Shown in pieces: positions 15,540-23,665 of a DNA stretch of 43,062 nucleotides (position 1 is its first letter; each line of letters begins with the position of its first letter). The DNA is from Schumannella soli (GTDB lineage Bacteria > Actinomycetota > Actinomycetes > Actinomycetales > Microbacteriaceae): positions 381,130-424,191 of the forward strand of contig NZ_VHQG01000001.1 of NCBI RefSeq assembly GCF_006517435.1. The letters are read 5' to 3'. A program made the position numbers and the translations under genes. Below the pieces are notes generated by a model, which did no database searches, had not been told where the DNA came from, and was given only the letters and a program-made list of their open reading frames with translations.

Positions 15540-16130
15540 TCAGCGAGCGCGCCACAGCAGCGCGCTGAGGCGGATCGCCGACACGAGGAAGAAGACGCCG
15601 CCGAGCGTGGCGTAGCCGGCGATCCCGGTCGCGCTCGCTGCTCCGCCGAGGCCCTGGAACAGGAACCCGAGGCCCGCGAACACCGAGATGCCGCCGCTCA
15701 GCACCTGCGGAATCTGCCCTCCAGCGCGACGGCGCAGCAGCGCGGCGGCGAGCTGGGCGATGCCGGCCACGACAGCCCAGACGCCCCAGACGGCGAGCGC
15801 GGCGCCGATCGAGGCGGTGGATGCCCAGCCCAGCGCGACCGCGGCGACGACGCTCATCGCGACGTTGATCCACTCGGCGACGCGCGAGCTCGAGCCGCCG
15901 CGCTCGGCGCGGAGCTGCCAGATCACGGCGGCCGCGTCGACGAGGGGGTAGACGATCAGCAGGGTCGTGAACAGCGGCCCGGGGGCGGCCGCCGACGCGA
16001 CGGCGACGAGCGCGATCGCCCAGACCACGGCGACGCCGAAGCGGAGGAAGTACAGCCGCCGCAACGCCGAGGCGAGCGGAGGGAGCGGCGTGGATGCGGA
16101 GGTCTCGGGGGCGGTGCCGATGTCGGTCAT
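15540..16130 (-). CDS. DUF308/HdeD-like membrane protein
   Basis: This 196-residue protein has six hydrophobic segments arranged in pairs (about 30-48, 53-72, 86-104, 107-130, 142-160, 168-186) with glycine-rich packing, typical of DUF308 membrane proteins. It converges on the sigma operon and is divergent from a TetR gene, with a 22-base palindrome 40 bases upstream of its start. GGAAGGAA precedes the ATG. It is probably repressed by that TetR protein. Confidence 0.8.
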   Translation of the reverse strand: MTDIGTAPETSASTPLPPLASALRRLYFLRFGVAVVWAIALVAVASAAAPGPLFTTLLIVYPLVDAAAVIWQLRAERGGSSSRVAEWINVAMSVVAAVALGWASTASIGAALAVWGVWAVVAGIAQLAAALLRRRAGGQIPQVLSGGISVFAGLGFLFQGLGGAASATGIAGYATLGGVFFLVSAIRLSALLWRAR

Positions 16131-16169
16131 GGGGTTCCTTCCGTGGGGTCCGATCGGATCGATCGCGTA

Positions 16170-16191
16170 GTAGAGTTACTAGTACGTCTAC
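16170..16191. promoter_or_regulatory. 22-bp operator between DUF308 and TetR genes
   Basis: The site is GTAGA-NN-TACTAGTA-NN-TCTAC, symmetric at 18 of 22 positions, in the 123-base divergent gap. It is A/T-rich against a GC-rich background and is probably the binding site of the adjacent TetR protein. Confidence 0.65.
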
Positions 16192-16253
16192 ATGCAGGAA
16201 CCTAGACTGCATCCCGGCGGATCCGCAAGCCGCCTCGAGAACCGGAGCCCCGC

Positions 16254-16808
16254 ATGACCGCCGCAGCGACCCGCGAGCGCATCCTCGACGCCGCCACCGC
16301 GCGCTTCGCGACCCAGGGCATCCGCGCCACGAGCGCCGACCGCGTGATCGACGACGTCGGCGTGACCAAGGTCACCTTCTACCGGCACTTCCGCTCGAAG
16401 AGCGATCTCGTCGTCGCCTACCTCCAACGCCAGGCCGAGGGCGAGAGCGGCTGGATGCGCTCCGAGCGCCGCGCGGGCGACCCGCGCGCGACCCTCCACG
16501 CCCTCGCGACCGGCATCGGCGCCGCGAGCTGCTCCCCCGGATTCCGCGGCTGCCCGTTCATCAACGCCGCCGCCGAGTTCCCCGACGCCGACGACCCGGT
16601 GCGCGCGGTCGTCACCGCGCATCGAGAGTGGATGCGCGGGCAGTTCGCCGAGATCGCCGCCGAGGCCGGCATCCCCGACTCCGCGGCCGCCGCGACGCGG
16701 CTCATGCTGCTGCGCGACGGCGCCATGGTGAACGGCTACCTCGCCGACCCGGCGACGATCGCCGATGCGCTCGACGCGGCCTTCGCCGCCGTGCTCGACG
16801 CCGGCTGA
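16254..16808 (+). CDS. TetR-family regulator
   Basis: This 184-residue regulator has its helix-turn-helix at about 25-50 (TSADRVIDDVGVTKVTFYRHF). The ligand domain contains the block SCSPGFRGCPFINAAAEFPD, with two cysteines about eight residues apart that recur in a TetR subgroup and could be redox- or metal-responsive (inference). It is divergent from the DUF308 gene over a palindrome and ends at a hairpin. Confidence 0.9.
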   Translation: MTAAATRERILDAATARFATQGIRATSADRVIDDVGVTKVTFYRHFRSKSDLVVAYLQRQAEGESGWMRSERRAGDPRATLHALATGIGAASCSPGFRGCPFINAAAEFPDADDPVRAVVTAHREWMRGQFAEIAAEAGIPDSAAAATRLMLLRDGAMVNGYLADPATIADALDAAFAAVLDAG

Positions 16809-16814
16809 ACGACA

Positions 16815-16845
16815 ACGGGCCGCCTGCACGAAGCCGGCGACCCGT
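16815..16845 (+). terminator. hairpin after the TetR gene
   Basis: ACGGGCCGCC and GGCGACCCGT pair at 9 of 10 positions around an 11-base loop, seven bases after the TetR stop. No T-run. Confidence 0.6.
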
Positions 16846-16850
16846 CATCC

Positions 16851-16898
16851 GATCAGCGCATCAGGCGATCAGCACATCAGCAGATCAGCGCATCCAGC
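16851..16898. repeat. three 16-bp tandem repeats, consensus GATCAGCRCATCAGSM
   Basis: Units at 16851-16866, 16867-16882 and 16883-16898 begin GATCAGCGCATC, GATCAGCACATC and GATCAGCGCATC. They fill the gap between the TetR terminator and the end of the convergent alcohol dehydrogenase gene. No function can be assigned. Confidence 0.75.
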
Positions 16899-16905
16899 GC
16901 ACCGT

Positions 16906-17946
16906 TCAGAGCGTCGCCGTGTCGATCACGAAGCGGTAGCGCACGTCGCTCGAGAGCACGCGCTCGTAGGCGTCGTTGATCTGGTCGGCGGAGATGAGCT
17001 CCGTCTCGGGCGCGATGCCGTGCTCGGCGCAGAAGTCGAGCATCTCCTGCGTCTCGGCGATCGAGCCGATGCTCGAGCCGGCGAAGGTGCGGCGGTTGCC
17101 GAACAGCGTGAACACGTGCACCGGCAGCGCCTGCGGCGGGGCGCCCACGTTGACCATCGCGCCGTCGAGGCGCAGCAGGCGCAGGTAGGCGTCGATGTCG
17201 AGCGGGGCGCTGACCGTGTTGATGATCAGGTCGAAGTGGTTGCGCAGCTCGGAGAAGGTCGCCGGGTCGCTCGTCGCGAAGTAGTGCTCCGCGCCGAAGG
17301 CGAGGCCGTCCTCCTGCTTCGACAGCGTCTGCGACAGCACGGTCACCTCGGCGCCCATCGCGGCCGCGATCTTGACCGCCATGTGGCCGAGGCCGCCCAT
17401 GCCGACGACCGCGACCCGCCTGCCCGGGCCGGCGTTCCAGTGCGCGAGCGGGGAGTAGGTGGTGACGCCGGCGCAGAGCAGCGGCGCCGCATCCGCGTAG
17501 GGGATCGACTCGGGCACCCGCAGCACGAAGTCCTCGTCGACCACGATGTGGGTCGAGTAGCCGCCCTGCGTGATCGTGCCGTCGCGGTCGACGGCCGTGT
17601 AGGTGCCGGTGTTGCCCTTCAGGCAGTAGTTCTCCATGCCGGCGAGGCAGTTCTCGCACTCGCGGCAGGAGTTCACCATGCAGCCGACGCCGACGCGCTG
17701 CCCGACGGCGAACTTCGTGACCTCGGATCCGACCTCGGTCACCTCGCCGACGATCTCGTGGCCGACGACCTGCGGGTAGGCGATCTCGCCCCACTCGCCG
17801 CGCACGGTGTGGATGTCGGAGTGGCAGATGCCGGCGTAGCGGATGGCGATCAGCACATCCTTCGCACCGACGTCGCGGCGCTCGATCGTGATGGGGACCA
17901 GGGGTTCGGTCGCCGACGGGGCGGCGTAGGCGTTGACGGTGAGCAA
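16906..17946 (-). CDS. zinc-dependent NAD(P) alcohol dehydrogenase (YahK/CAD-like)
   Basis: This 346-residue medium-chain dehydrogenase has all ligands: catalytic zinc Cys41, His63 (GHEIVG) and Cys158 ([12 protein letters not shown]), structural zinc Cys94-Cys97-Cys100-Cys108, and the nucleotide motif [12 protein letters not shown] (181-192). The pattern fits the cinnamyl-alcohol/YahK subgroup, which reduces aldehydes with NADPH. It is divergent from the XRE/MmyB regulator, whose family often controls a neighbouring oxidoreductase. The physiological aldehyde is unknown. Confidence 0.93.
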   Translation of the reverse strand: MLTVNAYAAPSATEPLVPITIERRDVGAKDVLIAIRYAGICHSDIHTVRGEWGEIAYPQVVGHEIVGEVTEVGSEVTKFAVGQRVGVGCMVNSCRECENCLAGMENYCLKGNTGTYTAVDRDGTITQGGYSTHIVVDEDFVLRVPESIPYADAAPLLCAGVTTYSPLAHWNAGPGRRVAVVGMGGLGHMAVKIAAAMGAEVTVLSQTLSKQEDGLAFGAEHYFATSDPATFSELRNHFDLIINTVSAPLDIDAYLRLLRLDGAMVNVGAPPQALPVHVFTLFGNRRTFAGSSIGSIAETQEMLDFCAEHGIAPETELISADQINDAYERVLSSDVRYRFVIDTATL

Positions 17947-18131
17947 CGGTTCTCCTCGGGGTGGTGAGGTCGTGGTGGTGTGACGCCGGTCGGTTCCGGG
18001 ATGACGGAACGGGGTGGGGGTGAGCGGGGTCGTCGACCATCAGACCAGACGCCGGCTGTGCGTGCGACGCCCTGCTGTGAGGTGTACCGACAGGGCACCC
18101 CTCGCGCCGACGAGAGCACCCCGCGAGTGCC

Positions 18132-18137
18132 TAGAGT
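18132..18137 (+). promoter_or_regulatory. -10 box of the XRE/MmyB regulator gene
   Basis: TAGAGT lies six bases before the ATG at 18144, leaving no room for a ribosome binding site, so the transcript is probably leaderless. The rest of the 197-base divergent gap shows no clear palindrome; a CACCCC/GCACCCC direct repetition lies at about 18096-18120. Confidence 0.45.
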
Positions 18138-18143
18138 GCCCCC

Positions 18144-19091
18144 ATGGACACGAGAGCCGACGTGCGCGAGTTCCTCATGACGCGCCGCGCGCGCCTCGCG
18201 CCCGAGCAGGTCGGGCTCGTCGGCGGCGGCACCCGCCGGGTCGCGGGCCTGCGCCGCAGCGAGGTGGCCGCCCTCGCCGGACTCAGCGCCGAGTACTACG
18301 CCAAGCTCGAGCGCGGCGACATCGGCGGCGCCTCGGCGTCGGTGCTGGATGCGATCGGCACGGCCCTGCGCCTCGACGACACCGAGCGCGCCCACCTGCT
18401 CGATCTCGCGCGGGCGCAGGACGGCATCCCCACCTCCGGTCGCACCCGGCGTCGCCCCACGGCCCCGACCGCACCGCGCCCCGCGCTCGCCTGGGCGCTC
18501 GACGCGGTGACCGACGGCATCGCCTTCGTGCGCAACTCCCGGCACGACGTCGTCGCGACGAACCTGCTCGGCCGCGCCTTCTACGCGCCGGTCATCGGGG
18601 ACGGCGGGCGCACGCCGAACCTGGCGCGCTTCCAGTTCCTCGACCCGGCATCCCGCGACTTCTACCCCGAGTGGGATCGCTTCGCCGACATGTGCGTCGC
18701 GGTCATGCGCGCCGAGGCGGCCCGCGACCCGCACGATCGCGGCTTCCAGGATCTGGTGGGCGAGCTGTCGACGCGCAGCGAGGTCTTCCGCACGCTCTGG
18801 GGCCGCCACGATGTGCGGCAGCACGGGGCGGGGATGAAGCGCTTCACGCATCCGGTCGTCGGCGAGCTGACCCTGGCCTACGAGGAGCTCGCGATCACCG
18901 CCGAGCCGGGGACGATCATGATGATCTACTCGGCCGAGCCGGGCTCGCCGTCGGCCGAACGGCTGCGGCTGCTGGCGTCGTGGGCGCGCACCGAGGGGAT
19001 GACGCCGTACGCGGCCGGCATGGTGGCGCCGATCGCCGACGACGAGTCGTCGATCGCCGGCGAGAAGACGCGGGCCGCTTCGCTAGGTTGA
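18144..19091 (+). CDS. XRE regulator with MmyB-like ligand domain
   Basis: This 315-residue regulator has a Cro/CI-type helix-turn-helix (LRRSEVAALAGLSAEYYAKLERG, about 36-58), then a PAS-like MmyB domain from about 115 (ALAWALDAVTDGIAFVRNSRHDVVATN, then FHR-like FLDPASRDFYPEWDRF). MmyB-type domains bind fatty acids in a known structure. It is divergent from the alcohol dehydrogenase and is followed four bases later by an EamA exporter gene. It probably controls both (inference). Confidence 0.9.
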   Translation: MDTRADVREFLMTRRARLAPEQVGLVGGGTRRVAGLRRSEVAALAGLSAEYYAKLERGDIGGASASVLDAIGTALRLDDTERAHLLDLARAQDGIPTSGRTRRRPTAPTAPRPALAWALDAVTDGIAFVRNSRHDVVATNLLGRAFYAPVIGDGGRTPNLARFQFLDPASRDFYPEWDRFADMCVAVMRAEAARDPHDRGFQDLVGELSTRSEVFRTLWGRHDVRQHGAGMKRFTHPVVGELTLAYEELAITAEPGTIMMIYSAEPGSPSAERLRLLASWARTEGMTPYAAGMVAPIADDESSIAGEKTRAASLG

Positions 19092-19095
19092 GCCC

Positions 19096-20073
19096 GTGAT
19101 CGGCATCGTGCTCGCGGCTCTGCTGTGGGGCACGACCGGCACCGCCGCGACGCTCCTGCCGCGTGACGTGAATCCGCTCGCAACCGGGGCCGCGACCATG
19201 GCGATCGGCGGGCTGCTGCTCGGGGCGCTCACCGGGCGCGGCGGCATCCGCTTGTTGCGCGAGCGCGCCGCGCGGCCGTGGATCGCACTCGGCGCGCTCG
19301 CGGTCGTCGCCTATCCGCTCGCCTTCTACAGCGCGATGTCGCTCGCCGGCGTCGCGGTCGGCAACGTCGTGGCGCTCGGCAGCGCTCCCGTGTTCGCAGC
19401 CGTGCTCGAGAGGTGGATCGCGCCACGCGGGCACCGGTCGCCGCTGACGAGGACGTGGATGATCGCCGCCGGCGTCGCGGTCGTCGGCATCGTGCTGCTC
19501 GCCCTGTTCGGTCACGACACCTCGGGGGCCGGACGCGCGGGCGCCGTCACCGGAGGATCCGCCGCCGGCTCCTCGACGGGTCTCGGCGTGCTGCTCGGGC
19601 TCGTCGCGGGCCTCGCCTACGCGACGTACACCTGCACGGCCGCCCGCCTCATCCGCACCGGCCGCCGCTCGTCGATGGTCGTCGGCGTGCAGTTCGGCGT
19701 CGGCGGTCTGCTGCTCGTGCCGGTGCTGCTCGCGACCGGCGCACCCCTCCTGTTCAGCGATACCCCGTCGGCGGTCGCCGACTCGCCGCTGCACGCGCTG
19801 CTCGGCCAGCCGCCGGCCCTGCTCGTCGTCGCCTACCTCGCACTCGGGCCCATGTTCGCCGCCTACCTGCTCTTCGGCCGCGGGCTCCGCACCGTCGCGA
19901 GCTCGCGCGCCACCACGATCACCCTGCTCGAGCCCTTCGTGGCGACCCTGCTCGGCGTCGTCGCGGTCGGCGAGCGCCTCGCGCCGCTCGGCTGGCTCGG
20001 GCTCGCGCTGGTGCTCGCCGGGGTGGTCGTGGATGCGGTGGTCGCCGCACGCGGGCAGGCCCGCAACCTTTAG
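19096..20073 (+). CDS. EamA/DMT-family transporter
   Basis: This 325-residue protein starts at GTG 19096, four bases after the XRE stop. Ten hydrophobic segments in two EamA repeats are visible: LAALLWGTTGTAATLLP opens the first, and LGVLLGLVAGLAYATYTCTA opens the second, ending TITLLEPFVATLLGVVAVGERL. A Gly/Ser-rich insert lies at about 143-160. Members export amino acids, metabolites or drugs. It is co-transcribed with the regulator, so the exported compound may be the regulator's ligand (inference). Confidence 0.88.
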   Translation: MIGIVLAALLWGTTGTAATLLPRDVNPLATGAATMAIGGLLLGALTGRGGIRLLRERAARPWIALGALAVVAYPLAFYSAMSLAGVAVGNVVALGSAPVFAAVLERWIAPRGHRSPLTRTWMIAAGVAVVGIVLLALFGHDTSGAGRAGAVTGGSAAGSSTGLGVLLGLVAGLAYATYTCTAARLIRTGRRSSMVVGVQFGVGGLLLVPVLLATGAPLLFSDTPSAVADSPLHALLGQPPALLVVAYLALGPMFAAYLLFGRGLRTVASSRATTITLLEPFVATLLGVVAVGERLAPLGWLGLALVLAGVVVDAVVAARGQARNL

Positions 20074-20166
20074 CAGGCGCGGGGATCGAGGTCAACGGTC
20101 GCCGACGCTCGCAGGATCTTCGTATGCTGAATGGCTGACTGCCGACCTCGCACAGGAGGGCACCGA

Positions 20167-20532
20167 ATGCCGTACCGCGCCGAAGAGACGATCCAGCGCT
20201 GGGTCGCCGAGTTCCTCGATCTCGGCTACGACTCGCGCGGACTGGTGCGCGTGCTCCCGCAGGACCCGGTCGACGGCGACAACGCCGGACTCGTCGCCGT
20301 GCGACTCGAGTCGATCGACACGTCGATCTTCATCCAGCCGCGCGAAGTGGGCAGCTACGACTGGGTGACGACGCTCGACGAGGAGGAGAAGATGCGCGAG
20401 TTCACCGCCGCGCAGCTGGCGGCCCTCTCGGCTGAACTCGTCATGGTCTCGGCGCTGACCGCGTTCCTGCAGGCCAAGTCTCTCGAGCTGACCGCCGAGA
20501 ATCGTGGCGCGGGGGTTCGCGACAGCGGCTGA
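20167..20532 (+). CDS. hypothetical protein, first copy of a tandem pair
   Basis: This 121-residue protein is not recognised. It begins MPYRAEETIQRWVAEFLDLG, has a mainly alpha N-terminus, a central beta-rich part (LVAVRLESIDTSIFIQPREV) and a helical C-terminus (FTAAQLAALSAEL, MVSALTAFLQA). It is soluble and acidic, without signal peptide. AGGAGG precedes the ATG and a TATGCT -10-like box lies at 20123-20128, so it probably has its own promoter. The gene at 20718 has the same length and about three quarters of the residues in common, without any gap. Confidence 0.8.
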   Translation: MPYRAEETIQRWVAEFLDLGYDSRGLVRVLPQDPVDGDNAGLVAVRLESIDTSIFIQPREVGSYDWVTTLDEEEKMREFTAAQLAALSAELVMVSALTAFLQAKSLELTAENRGAGVRDSG

Positions 20533-20717
20533 CGCGGCGCGAGATGCCGCACCTGCCGCTGCAGCGACGCCGAGCCACGTGTCGGCGCCATCCTGTGCGG
20601 CGGCGGTGCGTCACGACGGCCCGGCACGCGATGCACCAGACTCACCCGTGAGAGCGGATGCTCCCCGTCGCCTCCGTTCCGGGAGGTCGGCCGCGGACTC
20701 CTCGAAGGGGGCCCGCG

Positions 20718-21083
20718 ATGCCGTATCGCGCCGAGTCGACGATCCAGCGCTGGGTGACCGAGTTCCTCGGTCTCGGCTACGACGCCCGCGGAACGATCAG
20801 CGTGCTGCCGCACGACATCGCCGGGGGTGAGAACTCCGGGCTGGTCTCGGTGCGTCTGCAGTCGATCGACACGTCGATCTTCATCCAGCCGCGCGAGGTC
20901 GACAGCCACGAGTGGACGACCACGCTGGATGAGTCCGAGAAGATGCGGGAGTTCAGCGCATCCCAGCTGGCTGCCCTGTCGGCGGAGCTGATCATGGTCT
21001 CGGCGCTCACCGCGTTCCTGCAGGCGAGGTCGCTCGAGCTGACCGCCGCGAATCGCGCCGCCGGCCTGCGCGACGAGGGCTAG
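20718..21083 (+). CDS. hypothetical protein, second copy of a tandem pair
   Basis: This is a 121-residue paralogue of the 20167 gene, alignable end to end without gaps. Fully conserved blocks include SIDTSIFIQPREV, KMREF, LAALSAEL and MVSALTAFLQA; changes cluster at 23-48. AAGGGGG precedes the ATG at 20718. The 185-base spacer between the copies is not similar to the copies; it holds a perfect 12-base palindrome (CTCACCCGTGAG, 20641-20652). Function unknown; conservation of both copies suggests both are in use. Confidence 0.8.
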   Translation: MPYRAESTIQRWVTEFLGLGYDARGTISVLPHDIAGGENSGLVSVRLQSIDTSIFIQPREVDSHEWTTTLDESEKMREFSASQLAALSAELIMVSALTAFLQARSLELTAANRAAGLRDEG

Positions 21084-21145
21084 CCCGTCGGGCCTGGTCG
21101 ACCCGCAGCGCTCACGGTCTTCGCGACGCTCCCCGTTCGCCACCC

Positions 21146-21244
21146 AGGACATACCCGCTCGACGAGACCCTCAGCACCGTCGCCGCCGGCACCGCCGGGG
21201 ACCTCCACGGCAACGCGATCACGCTCGTGCAGCCGCATGTCAGC
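21146..21244 (+). pseudogene. possible gene fragment in a non-coding gap
   Basis: A stretch of 33 codons reads YPLDETLSTVAAGTAG, then DLHGNAITLVQPHVSR, with G or C at nearly every third position, as in real genes here. No start lies in frame nearby and the frame then runs into the end of the convergent esterase gene. It may be the relic of a lost gene. The family is not recognised and chance cannot be excluded. Confidence 0.3.
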
Positions 21245-22712
21245 CGAGCTCGCGGTCGCCCCAGCTCGCGAGCTGCGCATCGCGCGGACCCTCGACCAGG
21301 CGCGACGGCGTGCCGAACACCCGGGTCGGATGCCGCGCATCCCACGCGGGCCAGCCCGGGTCGCCGGTCGTCGCGAAGCGCACCCAGGCGGCGTGCATCT
21401 CGTCGGCGAGCGCCTGCGGCGCGTCGGGTCCGGCGAAGCGCGTCCAGTCGGGCGAGCGCAGCCGGTCGAAGACGAAGCCGATCTCGAGCACATGCGTCGC
21501 TCCGAGGTCGCGCACGCTGGTGCGCCATCCGAACTCGTAGACCCAGGTGGGCGCGGCCTCGCGGGCCGCGCGCGCATCCGCCACCCGATACCAGGGGAGG
21601 CGGGCCGTGAGGTCGATCGCGAGCTGGCCGAACAGGTCGGTGCGGCCGATGCCGGGGCGCGCGCGACGGTAGGCGGCGACGACGGCGCGCCCGATGCGGA
21701 ACCGCAGCCGCACGGCCGCGAACAGCAGCGCCGAGATCGGCGAGGTCGCTGGGTGCGCCCACAGCCGGTGCTCCTCGTCGTTCCAGCCGATGAGCACGGG
21801 GATGTCGTCGCCTGCTCCGGCGAGCGCGGCCGGCCCCGGCGCGGCGGGCACGAGGTCTCCCCCGATCGCGTTCGCGTAGCCGGGTCCGCCGTTGATCGGG
21901 CTCGACCCGGCGCGCACCTGCTCATCGGCCGCGAGGAGCTTCTCGAGCGGGACCGAGGCGAAGCCGGCGCGCGTCGCGGGCACGTCGAGCTTCTTCGCGA
22001 CCGCCCGCGTGATCCGGCCCGCCGACTCGGGCGTCTGGCCGCTCAGCATCCCGCTCTGCACGATCGCCCGGTCGAAGAGGTCGCGCGCATTCGGCGCCGC
22101 GATCAGGGCGCTGATCGCGACACCGCCCGCCGACTCCCCGAACACGGTCACCCGAGCGGGGTCGCCGCCGAAGGCCCCGATCTCGGCCCGCACCCAGCGC
22201 AGCGCCGCCGCGAGGTCGGCGAGGCCGAGATTCAGCGGGGCATCCTCGAGCACCGAGAAGCCCTCCGGCCCGAGCCGGTAGTTCACGCTCACCAGCACGA
22301 CGCCGTCGCGGGCGAACGCGGTGCCGTCGTAGCCGTCGAGGGCGTTCGAGCCGTGCACGTACGAGCCGCCGTGCACCCACACCATGACGGGCGCATCCGT
22401 CGCGCCGGACGGCGCCCACACGTTCACGTTGAGGTACTCGTCGCCGGGGATGATCTCGTTCGCGAGGATCTCGGCGATCGCCGGCGAGTAGTCGGTCTGC
22501 GGCGCGGTGGGCCCGTACTCGGTCGCGCGCCGCACGCCGTCCCATGCCGGCGCGGGCGCCGGCTCCCGCCAGCGCAGCTCGCCGACCGGCGCCGCCGCGT
22601 AGGGGATGCCGAGGTAGCGGTCGACGCCGCCCTGCCGTGTGCCCGCGAGCGCCCCGGTCGAGATGCGCGTGCTGACCGGCTCGCTCGGCGTCGCTGACGT
22701 CACGCCCGTCAT
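21240..22712 (-). CDS. type-B carboxylesterase (para-nitrobenzyl esterase family)
   Basis: This 490-residue alpha/beta hydrolase has the oxyanion-hole motif VWVHGGSYVHGS (about 111-122), the nucleophile elbow FGESAGG with Ser194, an acid near Glu313 (GWNDEEHRLW) and the catalytic His407 (GATHVLEIGFVF). RYLGIPYAAAPVGELRWREP is the N-terminal family block. No signal peptide, so it is cytoplasmic. Length is normal for the family. It follows the GNAT gene by only four bases (22713-22716 between them), so the two are likely one transcript. Substrate unknown. Confidence 0.93.
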   Translation of the reverse strand: MTGVTSATPSEPVSTRISTGALAGTRQGGVDRYLGIPYAAAPVGELRWREPAPAPAWDGVRRATEYGPTAPQTDYSPAIAEILANEIIPGDEYLNVNVWAPSGATDAPVMVWVHGGSYVHGSNALDGYDGTAFARDGVVLVSVNYRLGPEGFSVLEDAPLNLGLADLAAALRWVRAEIGAFGGDPARVTVFGESAGGVAISALIAAPNARDLFDRAIVQSGMLSGQTPESAGRITRAVAKKLDVPATRAGFASVPLEKLLAADEQVRAGSSPINGGPGYANAIGGDLVPAAPGPAALAGAGDDIPVLIGWNDEEHRLWAHPATSPISALLFAAVRLRFRIGRAVVAAYRRARPGIGRTDLFGQLAIDLTARLPWYRVADARAAREAAPTWVYEFGWRTSVRDLGATHVLEIGFVFDRLRSPDWTRFAGPDAPQALADEMHAAWVRFATTGDPGWPAWDARHPTRVFGTPSRLVEGPRDAQLASWGDRELG

Positions 22713-22716
22713 CCGC

Positions 22717-23268
22717 TCACTCCCCGCTCTCGTGCCGGCGCGCCGCGCGCCACTCCTCGCGCAGCAGCCCCATCACGACGATGTCCTCGTAGTGCCCGCG
22801 TACCCAAGCGTGCTCGCGGCGTCGCCCTTCGAGCACGAATCCGGCCTTCTCGTAGGCGCGGATCGCGCCCGCGTTCGAGGCGATCGCCTGCAGGTGGAGG
22901 CGGCGCAGGTTGCGCCGCTCGAAGGCGAACTCGATGAACAACCCGATCGCCGTCGTGCCGATGCCGCGTCCCCGGAATCCGGGCGCCAGCGAGATGCCGA
23001 CCTCGGCGTGCCGTGCCAGGCGGTCGACGTCGAACAGCGAGATGCTGCCGACGCCCTCGCCGTCGACGTCGATCACGAAGTGCAGCGACTCCTCGGCATC
23101 CGCGTTCATGGCGAGCGTGCCCCGCGCATCCCACGCGGCACGCGTGACCGGGGCCGGCGAGTGCGGGTTGCGCTCCTCCCAGGTGGGCAGGTCGCTCGAG
23201 ATGGCGAAGAGCATGTCGAGGTCCGCCTCCGTGGCGGCCCTCAGGGTGACGTTCGGAGACTCGGACAC
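22717..23268 (-). CDS. GNAT-family N-acetyltransferase (RimJ/RimL-like)
   Basis: This 183-residue protein has the acetyl-CoA motif A in ISLAPGFRGRGIGTTAIGLF (R-x-x-G-x-G core), preceded by the SISLFDVDRLARHAEVG strand and followed by LQAIASNAGAIRAYEKAGF and a C-terminal R-EHAWVRGHYEDIVVMGLL. This is the RimJ/RimL-type pattern acting on protein N-termini, amino-acid analogues or small amines. It heads a two-gene unit with the esterase. Confidence 0.9.
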   Translation of the reverse strand: MSESPNVTLRAATEADLDMLFAISSDLPTWEERNPHSPAPVTRAAWDARGTLAMNADAEESLHFVIDVDGEGVGSISLFDVDRLARHAEVGISLAPGFRGRGIGTTAIGLFIEFAFERRNLRRLHLQAIASNAGAIRAYEKAGFVLEGRRREHAWVRGHYEDIVVMGLLREEWRAARRHESGE

Positions 23269-23425
23269 GTGCGCAGGCTAGCCCCGATACCCGGTAGCGG
23301 CGCGCTCACGATGACGGGCCGGGTGGATCGGCGCCGCGTCTTCGCTGGGAGGGGACTCCGCGCGGACGGCCGCCCCCTCTCGTCCGCCGCATACTGAGCG
23401 CGCCCCGAACTCGAAGGAGGAGCGC

Positions 23426-23665
23426 GTGTCACAGCTCCCTCTCCCGCTCCGCTCGAGCGGAGTCATCTGGTCGCGCGTGGAGCCCGGCTTCCACGTCGGC
23501 AGCCGCGGCGGCGATTTCCTCGGCTACGTCGAGCGCCAGTCCGACGGCTCCTACCGCGCGCACGACCTACGCTCGCAGACAGTGGGCGACTTCGCCGACC
23601 TCCACTCGGCCACCCGTGCTGTCGAGGCGCTCGAGTGCGCCCGGCCCACCGAGGGCGCCTCGTGA
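23426..23665 (+). CDS. small protein paired with the BLUF sensor
   Basis: This 79-residue protein starts at GTG 23426 behind a strong GAAGGAGGA. The core, VEPGFHVGSRGGDFLGYVERQ then DGSYRAHDLRSQTVGDFADL and HSATRAVEAL, looks like a small beta-beta-alpha domain; no named family was recognised. Its stop overlaps the GTG start of the BLUF gene (GTGA), so the two are translationally coupled. A CATACT box at 23390-23395 may be the -10. It may be the output partner of the photoreceptor (inference). Confidence 0.7.
   Translation: MSQLPLPLRSSGVIWSRVEPGFHVGSRGGDFLGYVERQSDGSYRAHDLRSQTVGDFADLHSATRAVEALECARPTEGAS

Noticed and set aside
20533-20717. Possible third copy or small gene between the tandem 121-aa genes
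   Set aside because: No similarity to the copies, no start with ribosome binding site, and mixed third-position composition. Only a 12-base palindrome stands out.
21080-22697. Long frames on both strands over the type-B esterase
   Set aside because: The esterase frame has the complete catalytic motifs, so the other frames are shadows.
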